Source of the DNA: Bifidobacterium breve
GTDB lineage: Bacteria; Actinomycetota; Acidimicrobiia; Acidimicrobiales; Ilumatobacteraceae
Reading direction: 5' to 3'
NCBI GenBank assembly: GCA_943325425.2
Contig: CALPPJ020000122.1
Location: 1-5,343, forward strand
DNA: 5,343 nt
The notes beneath the pieces are model-generated. The model worked only from the letters and a program-made list of their open reading frames with translations. It did not search any database and had not been told where the DNA came from. This document shows positions 1-4,411 of the stretch, one piece after another (within the stretch, counting starts at the first letter, position 1; each line of letters starts with the position of its first letter). Both the position numbers and the translations under genes were made by a program.

Positions 1-212
1 AAGAAACTTTCGATTCCCATGAGGGGCCAGAACTCTTCGGGCGGAACCATGTCGCCAGTGACCAAGTGCTCATCGCTGTGGCACAAACCTGCAGCGCGCC
101 AGTGAACAATCACTTCACCGGTCTTCGGTGGGTGGATTTCGATTTCCTCAATCTTCCACTGCTGATTCAAGCCCCACAATACGGCGGCCTTTGACTTACG
201 GATTCCAGACAT
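1..212 (-). CDS. Zn-dependent alcohol dehydrogenase, MFT-associated MDR family (N-terminal part, cut by window edge)
   Basis: Only the first 70 codons are visible. The translation opens MSGIRKSKAAVLW and carries GLCHSDEHLVTGD at about residues 42-54, the GroES-like domain motif in which Cys44 is the first catalytic zinc ligand of medium-chain dehydrogenases. By hand alignment, 31 of 49 residues (6-54) match the complete dehydrogenase at 305-1417, so the two are tandem paralogues. The expected role is oxidation of an alcohol to an aldehyde with tightly held NAD, reoxidised through mycofactocin; this is known for the family and inferred here. The start is supported by a strong AAGGGGAG ribosome binding site (219-226), 6 bases before the ATG. 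Odd point: after TGDM the chain reads VPPEEFWPLMGIESF, where the paralogue already has GGHEGAG. Either this copy has a longer loop and the zinc-ligand His lies beyond the edge, or the motif has changed. Confidence 0.85.
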   Translation of the reverse strand, partial: MSGIRKSKAAVLWGLNQQWKIEEIEIHPPKTGEVIVHWRAAGLCHSDEHLVTGDMVPPEEFWPLMGIESF

Positions 213-218
213 GGCGGT

Positions 219-226
219 CTCCCCTT
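219..226 (-). promoter_or_regulatory. Ribosome binding site of the partial alcohol dehydrogenase
   Basis: Read on the minus strand this is AAGGGGAG, 6 bases upstream of the ATG at 212. It is a near-ideal Shine-Dalgarno sequence and fixes the start of the partial dehydrogenase. Confidence 0.7.
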
Positions 227-261
227 CGTGGCACGTCCTTCGCGCCTACAAGGAGAACGCT

Positions 262-293
262 ACTCGCCTAGGACCTCACGGCTCTAGGCGAGT
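262..293 (-). terminator. Perfect 10-bp hairpin between the two dehydrogenase genes, terminator-like
   Basis: ACTCGCCTAG (262-271) and CTAGGCGAGT (284-293) are perfect inverted repeats around a 12-base loop. The hairpin begins 11 bases past the TGA of the complete dehydrogenase and 49 bases before the start of the next one. On the minus strand the sequence after it (AGCGTTCTCC) has no run of T, so it is not a classical intrinsic terminator. It could be a T-less actinobacterial terminator, a partial terminator that lowers expression of the downstream paralogue, or an RNA-stabilising 3' end. The structure is certain; the function is inferred from its position. Confidence 0.55.
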
Positions 294-304
294 CACGTCA
301 GATC

Positions 305-1417
305 TCACTCGTAAACAAGAACTCCGCGAATGTTTTCGCCAGCCCGCATGGCTTCGTAGCCGTCGTTGACGCCTTCGAGCGAGTAGGTGCGGGTCACGAG
401 ACCGTCGAGGTCAAGCTGACCTTCGCGGTACAGACCAGCCAACTTCGGAATATCGGCCCGAGGGTTGCCCGAGCCAAACAGCGAACCGACCACTTGCTTT
501 TCCATCAACGTGACGTCAAGCAGGTTCATCGTGACACCCATTTCCATGGCTGGGTGGATGTTGGTGACAACGACACGACCCCGCTTTGAGGCCAATGCCA
601 TCGCTTCAGCCATGAGGGCACCTGAGCCGACGCCCATCGTCAAGATGACCTTGTTCGCCATGGTCCCCCAGGTGACTTCTTGAAGCAACGCCACGGCATC
701 AGTCATTGACGCGGCAGTGTGAGTTGCGCCAAATTCCATGGCCTTTTCGCGCTTGAATTCAACAGGGTCGATAGCGATGATGCGCTTCGCACCAGCCAAA
801 CGAGCACCCTGAATGGCGTTGGCGCCAATGCCACCAACACCCACCACGGCAACGGTGTCGCCAGGCTTGACCTCAGCCGCATACACAGCCGAACCCCAAC
901 CAGTCACCACGCCACAGCCCAAGAGGCAGACTTTGTCAAACGGCAGATCGTTGTCAACCTTGATGCAACTGGCTTCGTTGACCACGGTGTGGTGGGCGAA
1001 GGTACCGAGCAGGCACATCAGACCCAGTTCTTGACCACGGGCATGGTGTCGCGAGCCGCCGTCAGTGATTTGGCGTCCACCGCCCATCAGCGCACCAAGA
1101 TCGCAGAGGTTTTGGTGTCCAGTTGAACAGCTTGGGCAACGTCCGCACGACGGAATAAAACCGAAAACCACATGGTCTCCAGGGGCGAGCCAGCTGACGC
1201 CTTCGCCAACTTTGCGCACGATTCCCGCGCCCTCGTGGCCGCCAATGATCGGCAGGGCAAAAGGAAGGTCGCCCGTCATCAAGTGCTCATCGCTATGGCA
1301 CATTCCGGATGCCTTCATTTCGACTAGCACTTCACCGGCTTTGGGATCGTCAAGCTCGATCTCCTCAACGCTCCAGGGCTTATTTGTTTCCCACAAAATT
1401 GCGGCCTTAGATTTCAT
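305..1417 (-). CDS. NDMA-dependent (mycofactocin-associated) Zn alcohol dehydrogenase, 370 aa
   Basis: Medium-chain dehydrogenase/reductase. The GroES-like catalytic domain has MCHSDEHLMTGD (39-50; zinc ligand Cys40) and GGHEGAG (59-65; His61, Glu62). The structural zinc lobe has Cys91, Cys94, Cys97 and Cys105. The third catalytic zinc ligand is probably Cys168 in LLGCGVVTGWG. The Rossmann domain has GVGGIG (193-198) and Asp217, typical of NAD rather than NADP. Length and the MKSKAAILWE opening match the actinobacterial nicotinoprotein alcohol dehydrogenases, which keep NAD bound and pass electrons to mycofactocin (or, in vitro, to NDMA). The substrate cannot be read from the sequence. The ATG at 1417 is chosen because homologues start here and GGGGG lies 5 bases upstream. 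The frame stays open to an ATG at 1471, but those 18 extra codons (MNINSGHRHDD...) are encoded by the operator-like palindrome. The gene is divergent from mftA, suggesting shared control. Confidence 0.93.
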   Translation of the reverse strand: MKSKAAILWETNKPWSVEEIELDDPKAGEVLVEMKASGMCHSDEHLMTGDLPFALPIIGGHEGAGIVRKVGEGVSWLAPGDHVVFGFIPSCGRCPSCSTGHQNLCDLGALMGGGRQITDGGSRHHARGQELGLMCLLGTFAHHTVVNEASCIKVDNDLPFDKVCLLGCGVVTGWGSAVYAAEVKPGDTVAVVGVGGIGANAIQGARLAGAKRIIAIDPVEFKREKAMEFGATHTAASMTDAVALLQEVTWGTMANKVILTMGVGSGALMAEAMALASKRGRVVVTNIHPAMEMGVTMNLLDVTLMEKQVVGSLFGSGNPRADIPKLAGLYREGQLDLDGLVTRTYSLEGVNDGYEAMRAGENIRGVLVYE

Positions 1418-1437
1418 CTGCACCCCCGTGACTAGGT

Positions 1438-1456
1438 GGTCATCGTGTCGATGACC
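1438..1456. promoter_or_regulatory. Candidate operator: perfect palindrome GGTCATCG-TGT-CGATGACC
   Basis: Two perfect 8-base arms (1438-1445 and 1449-1456) flank a 3-base spacer, 19 bp in all. Size and symmetry suit a dimeric repressor such as a TetR-family protein. Known MFT loci usually carry a TetR-type regulator (MftR) next to mftA, though none is encoded in this window. The site lies 21 bases upstream of the dehydrogenase start and 71 bases upstream of mftA, between the two divergent genes. The palindrome is directly seen; the binding protein is inferred. Confidence 0.5.
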
Positions 1457-1514
1457 CGAATTGATATTCATATTAGATCAGGCGAACGGTAGTCGCTCGT
1501 GAGTCAGAGCGTTG

Positions 1515-1520
1515 TACGCT
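1515..1520 (+). promoter_or_regulatory. Possible -10 element of a leaderless mftA promoter
   Basis: TACGCT fits the actinobacterial TAnnnT -10 pattern and ends 7 bases before the mftA ATG, so transcription would begin at or next to the start codon. mftA has no purine-rich ribosome binding site (the preceding bases are TTCTAGTC), which agrees with leaderless translation. There is no convincing -35 box. An alternative -10 (TATTAG, 1471-1476) would give a leader of roughly 45 bases. Confidence 0.3.
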
Positions 1521-1527
1521 TCTAGTC

Positions 1528-1668
1528 ATGGAAAGCCCGATTGTCACCGCAGATACTTCTGTTATCGAAGAGTCCCCCGTCGCCCATGTAGTTGGGGACG
1601 CCCCCGCCATTGAAGCCGAACTGCTCATCGAGGAAATTTCCATCGATGGCATGTGCGGCGTTTACTGA
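1528..1668 (+). CDS. mftA: Mycofactocin precursor peptide MftA, 46 aa
   Basis: The 46-residue product ends ELLIEEISIDGMCGVY, the family hallmark. The acidic/hydrophobic stretch at 31-39 is the part recognised by MftB and MftC, and IDGMCGVY at 39-46 is the nearly invariant core end. In the known pathway MftC oxidatively decarboxylates the C-terminal Tyr (here Tyr46) and joins it to the preceding Val (Val45). The peptidase MftE then cuts after Gly44 to free the modified Val-Tyr unit. The leader (MESPIVTADTSV..., 1-30) is acidic and low in complexity, and makes this precursor longer than the roughly 30-residue mycobacterial MftA. ATG 1528 is the only ATG before the conserved core; no ribosome binding site precedes it, suggesting leaderless expression. 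The gene is first in mftA-mftB-mftC, with 29 bases to the preferred mftB start. Confidence 0.96.
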   Translation: MESPIVTADTSVIEESPVAHVVGDAPAIEAELLIEEISIDGMCGVY

Positions 1669-1697
1669 GCCTCGCGTTTACGGCAAACGAGACCGTC

Positions 1698-1976
1698 ATG
1701 TCTGTCGCTCTCGAGTCAGTTCTCGAAATCCATCCGCAAGTAGCGGTTCGTCCAGAAACTTTCGGTGCGCTGGCATATCACTACGGCAATCGCCGACTGA
1801 TTTTCCTGAAGCACCCCGACGTCGTCACCGTGGTGCAATCCCTTAATTCACATCCCGACGTGCAGTCAACATTGACTGCATGCGGAGTAGCCCCAGAGCG
1901 TTGGCCGTCATTTGTTGCCGCCTTGTCATCGCTTGAAACATCGGAGGTCGTGCGTGAGCGCCAAATCGCTAGTTGA
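1698..1976 (+). CDS. mftB: Mycofactocin biosynthesis chaperone MftB, 92 aa
   Basis: Small PqqD-like RiPP recognition protein that binds the MftA leader and delivers it to the radical SAM enzyme MftC. The diagnostic stretch VAVRPETFGALAYHYG (15-30) is followed by NRRLIFLKHPDVVTVVQSL, the beta-then-helix part of the recognition fold; the rest is helical (SLNSHPDVQSTL... to the end). The length is normal for the family. ATG 1698 is chosen because about 15 residues before the VRPE motif is usual, although its ribosome binding site (ACGAGA) is weak. The frame is open further upstream, and a GTG at 1653 would add 15 residues and overlap the end of mftA by 16 bases, so translational coupling from mftA remains possible. 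The 3' end overlaps mftC by 23 bases. Confidence 0.93.
   Translation: MSVALESVLEIHPQVAVRPETFGALAYHYGNRRLIFLKHPDVVTVVQSLNSHPDVQSTLTACGVAPERWPSFVAALSSLETSEVVRERQIAS
1943..1947 (+). promoter_or_regulatory. Ribosome binding site deciding the GTG start of mftC
   Basis: GGAGG lies inside the end of mftB, 6 bases before GTG 1954. It is the only strong Shine-Dalgarno sequence in the mft operon. It selects this GTG over the upstream ATG at 1912 and the downstream ATG at 1981. Confidence 0.7.
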
Positions 1977-3090
1977 CGAAATGAAGCGGGGCCTTGATGC
2001 ACCTATTTGTCTCACTTGGGAACTTACCTATGCGTGCAACTTGCAATGTGTGCATTGCTTGTCGTCAAGTGGTCAGCGTGATGAGCGCGAACTCTCAACC
2101 GACGAAGCGAAAAAGATTCTCGACGATTTGCGTGACCTACAGGTGTTCTACATCAACATCGGTGGCGGCGAACCGATGGTGCGCCGTGACTTTTTTGAAC
2201 TACTTGAATACTCAGTTGCGAATGGCATCGGTGTGAAGTTCAGTACTAACGGCGCATTCATTGACGAAGAAAAAGCCCGTCGTCTCGCGGCTATGGATTA
2301 TCTCGATATCCAGATCAGCCTTGACGGCGTTGACGCGGCCACTAATGACGCCGTTCGTGGCGAAGGTTCGTACGACATGGCCATTCGAGCCATGGAAAAT
2401 CTGAAGGCTGCCAACTTCGGTCAATTCAAAATTTCTGTCGTGGTGACTCGCCATAACGTTTCGCAACTTGATCAGTTCAAAGCATTGGCCGACCATTACG
2501 GCGCGCAGTTACGTATCACTCGCTTACGCCCTGCTGGTCGAGGTGCTGATACTTGGCACGAACTTCATCCGACCAATGCGCAACAACGCGAGATTTACAA
2601 CTGGTTATTGAAGCACGGCGAAAATGTGTTGACTGGCGACTCGTTCTTCCACCTCAACGCTCTTGGTGAATCACTTCCCGGACTCAACATGTGTGGCGCT
2701 GGACGAGTGGTGTGTCTCATCGACCCCATCGGCGATGTGTACGCCTGCCCATTCGTCATTCACGATGAATTCAAAGCCGGCAATGTGCGCGACGAAGGTG
2801 GCTTTGCCAAAGTGTGGAAACAAAGCGATTTGTTCGTGTCATTGCGTGAACCACAATCTGCTGGCGCGTGCGCATCGTGTGGTGCTTTCGACGCATGTCA
2901 GGGCGGATGCATGGCCGCAAAGTTCTTCACCGGACTTCCACTTGACGGACCCGACCCCGAATGTGTGGGTGGCGATGCCGACGAAGCACTTTCAATCATC
3001 TCGCGCGGTTCAGAACCCAAGCCGAGTATGGATCACTCAAAGCCCGTCACTCTGACGCGAAAGAAGTTGCCGGTTTCTGCGTCGCATTAA
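1954..3090 (+). CDS. mftC: Mycofactocin radical SAM maturase MftC, 378 aa
   Basis: SPASM-type radical SAM enzyme that acts on MftA bound to MftB. It oxidatively decarboxylates the C-terminal Tyr, then makes a C-C bond to the preceding Val. The SAM-binding 4Fe-4S motif is Cys28-x3-Cys32-x2-Cys35 in LTYACNLQCVHC, with GGGEP at 70-74, FSTNG at 96-100 and QISLDG at 120-125. The C-terminal SPASM domain, which binds auxiliary clusters, supplies Cys247, Cys254, Cys265, Cys306, Cys309, Cys315, Cys319 and Cys337, including GACASCGAFDACQGGCM and GPDPEC. RGLDAPICLTWELTYAC near the N-terminus is nearly identical to mycobacterial MftC, and the protein looks intact. GTG 1954 is supported by GGAGG 6 bases upstream. 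The gene overlaps the mftB end by 23 bases, pointing to translational coupling, and overlaps the convergent glycosyltransferase gene by 44 bases at its 3' end. No mftD follows. Confidence 0.97.
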   Translation: MSAKSLVDEMKRGLDAPICLTWELTYACNLQCVHCLSSSGQRDERELSTDEAKKILDDLRDLQVFYINIGGGEPMVRRDFFELLEYSVANGIGVKFSTNGAFIDEEKARRLAAMDYLDIQISLDGVDAATNDAVRGEGSYDMAIRAMENLKAANFGQFKISVVVTRHNVSQLDQFKALADHYGAQLRITRLRPAGRGADTWHELHPTNAQQREIYNWLLKHGENVLTGDSFFHLNALGESLPGLNMCGAGRVVCLIDPIGDVYACPFVIHDEFKAGNVRDEGGFAKVWKQSDLFVSLREPQSAGACASCGAFDACQGGCMAAKFFTGLPLDGPDPECVGGDADEALSIISRGSEPKPSMDHSKPVTLTRKKLPVSASH

Positions 3091-4336
3091 GCATCTGCTG
3101 TATTCCAACTGCAGCTAACACGATGAGTCCAACCTCGGCCGGTAAACGAAAACGCACGTAGGCGTTTGCCACCATCGCCACCAAAATGACGAACGGCAAA
3201 AGAACCGCCAAGATGATTCGGTCAGTTCGGTTTGATAACTGCCGTAGTCCGAAACCAGCAGCAACCACGATTAACCAGAATTGGATCACGCCAAGCATCG
3301 AAACCTCAGTTGGACGTCCCTCTGATTTTGCCGCGTTGTTATTTGAGCCAATGAAACCGACGCTCAAAACACGAGCCACTCGAGCTGCTGCGACCGTCGG
3401 ATATCGACCAATTTGATCACGTAAATATGCCAAGCCATCGCGGCGCATCAGTTTTGACGCGAGTGAAGCGTCGGCATCAATTGGAACCGGCGTCTCATAC
3501 GCACACCAAATATCCCAACTACCAACGTCGCCAAAAAACGTTGAGTCACAGTTTGCGCCAGCCAATGTCAAACCATCATTAGTTGAGATGAATACCGAGT
3601 CACTGAAACGTGACTGATTCCAAAGTATCCACGGCGAAACGATTACAAGCGAAGTTGCAAGCACAATCGCAGCACGCTTGAAGCGCGTTGCCAATGAGAG
3701 ATCTGCACTTGCCACACTGAATACGAGTGCCACACCCAAGACAGTGACAACGGCTAGTTCGGGCCGAGTCAATGCCAAAAGACCTGCAGTGACACCAAGC
3801 CCGAGCAACGAAGCAACGTCGTGGCGGCGCCGATATGTCAAAGCCAGCAAAATTGATATTGCGACCAGAAAAAAAGTGGGAGTCTCGGCCATGATGAGAC
3901 CATCGTTCACCCACACATTGGCGTAGACCGCAGTGATGACTGCTGCAATAGTCCCGACCCTGTCGCCGGCGAGCAAGCGTCCGATCATTGCCATGATCAC
4001 AATTGAGGCGACACCAATCAAGGTCATCGTCAGCCGCTGGGCCGTCATGAACGAGCCTGATGCCTCGGTCAACCAAGTCACTGGAGTTAAAAGGAACGAA
4101 GTCAATGGCGGATGATCAGCGGCTGGCATTCCTTGGGCAAATGGCTGCTCAAACCATTCTCCGCGCGAGTTCGTCAGCGCTTGGGCCGAGTAGTACAACT
4201 GGTCGCCCACCGGCTCATCAAAACGGGTAACGCCAAGCACGAAGGCGAGTCGTACAAGTAAGCCGAATCCGGCAATGACCGAGACTCGCAACCACCACGA
4301 TTGCCACATGCCTTTCACCACGATGACGCTACCCAT
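3047..4336 (-). CDS. Polytopic membrane glycosyltransferase, family 39-like (GT-C fold), 429 aa
   Basis: Integral membrane protein, hydrophobic nearly throughout, with about ten predicted membrane helices starting at residues 15-36. The first extracytoplasmic loop carries acidic GDQLYY (44-49) and ADHPPL (73-78), as in GT-C enzymes that use polyprenyl-phosphate sugars. NDGLIMAETP (144-153), a TRPE loop and a late RFRLPAE motif also fit the actinobacterial family-39 group. A probable external loop has AGANCDSTFF...SWDIWCA, two cysteines that could form a disulfide. Expected role: sugar transfer at the outer membrane face to lipid or protein; acceptor unknown. The start has AGGG 7 bases upstream. 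It lies convergent to mftC, sharing 44 bases, and divergent from the oxidoreductase at 4412. It is not MftF, a soluble-type family-2 glycosyltransferase, so a link to mycofactocin glycosylation is speculative. Confidence 0.8.
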   Translation of the reverse strand: MGSVIVVKGMWQSWWLRVSVIAGFGLLVRLAFVLGVTRFDEPVGDQLYYSAQALTNSRGEWFEQPFAQGMPAADHPPLTSFLLTPVTWLTEASGSFMTAQRLTMTLIGVASIVIMAMIGRLLAGDRVGTIAAVITAVYANVWVNDGLIMAETPTFFLVAISILLALTYRRRHDVASLLGLGVTAGLLALTRPELAVVTVLGVALVFSVASADLSLATRFKRAAIVLATSLVIVSPWILWNQSRFSDSVFISTNDGLTLAGANCDSTFFGDVGSWDIWCAYETPVPIDADASLASKLMRRDGLAYLRDQIGRYPTVAAARVARVLSVGFIGSNNNAAKSEGRPTEVSMLGVIQFWLIVVAAGFGLRQLSNRTDRIILAVLLPFVILVAMVANAYVRFRLPAEVGLIVLAAVGIQQMLNATQKPATSFASE

Positions 4337-4411
4337 TTATCATCCCTGACAAATTCAGAATCATCGACCAAGAGTTTCCGATTTCGTCCAAAATCGGCGA
4401 GACTGTCAGCG
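4337..4411. promoter_or_regulatory. Divergent intergenic region between the glycosyltransferase and the flavin oxidoreductase
   Basis: These 75 bases must carry the start signals of both divergent genes. On the minus strand AGGG (4344-4347) is the likely ribosome binding site of the glycosyltransferase. On the plus strand only a weak GGCGAG (4396-4401) precedes the oxidoreductase start. No clear -35/-10 pair is recognised in either direction. Confidence 0.4.
4378..4397. repeat. Perfect 7-bp inverted repeat, possible operator or leader hairpin
   Basis: CCGATTT (4378-4384) and AAATCGG (4391-4397) flank the 6-base loop CGTCCA, ending 14 bases before the oxidoreductase ATG. It could be a protein-binding site between the divergent genes, or an RNA hairpin next to the oxidoreductase ribosome binding site. 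It does not resemble the palindrome upstream of mftA, so a common regulator is not suggested. Confidence 0.35.

Larger units (their letters stand above)
1418..1527. promoter_or_regulatory. Divergent control region between the alcohol dehydrogenase and mftA
   Basis: This 110-base gap holds no credible gene. It contains the palindrome at 1438-1456, an A/T-rich core (ATTGATATTCATATTAGAT, 1460-1478), and TACGCT just before mftA. TAATAT on the minus strand (1470-1475) is a reasonable -10 for the dehydrogenase and would place its transcription start near 1463, just ahead of the palindrome. No good -35 boxes are seen for either direction. Promoter placement is inference. Confidence 0.45.

Noticed and set aside
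719..1126. Open frame of about 135 codons on the plus strand
   Set aside because: Antisense to the well-supported dehydrogenase; the translation shows no recognisable domain and no ribosome binding site is seen. The same holds for other plus-strand frames between 465 and 1454.
1418..1471. Upstream ATG adding 18 residues to the complete alcohol dehydrogenase
   Set aside because: The added residues (MNINSGHRHDDHLVTGVQ) have no counterpart in the family, are encoded by the palindrome and A/T-rich promoter-like DNA, and the downstream ATG has both the family-typical opening and a G-rich site 5 bases upstream.
1494..1511. CGCTC/GAGCG 5-bp inverted repeat near mftA
   Set aside because: Short stem with an 8-base loop, easily expected by chance; not reported as an operator.
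1653..1697. GTG start extending mftB by 15 residues into the end of mftA
   Set aside because: The extra residues (VRRLLSLAFTANETV) are read from the out-of-frame mftA core codons and exceed the usual distance to the VRPE motif; kept only as an alternative.
1912..1953. ATG start for mftC upstream of the GTG
   Set aside because: It has no ribosome binding site and would enlarge the overlap with mftB; GTG 1954 has GGAGG at ideal spacing and gives the normal MftC length.
3600..4076. Open frame of about 158 codons on the minus strand
   Set aside because: It lies in another frame of the glycosyltransferase gene; its His/Arg/Cys-rich composition is typical of an out-of-frame reading.
3047..4336. 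Membrane glycosyltransferase taken as MftF
   Set aside because: MftF is a family-2 (GT-A) enzyme with few or no membrane helices; this protein is polytopic with GT-C motifs.
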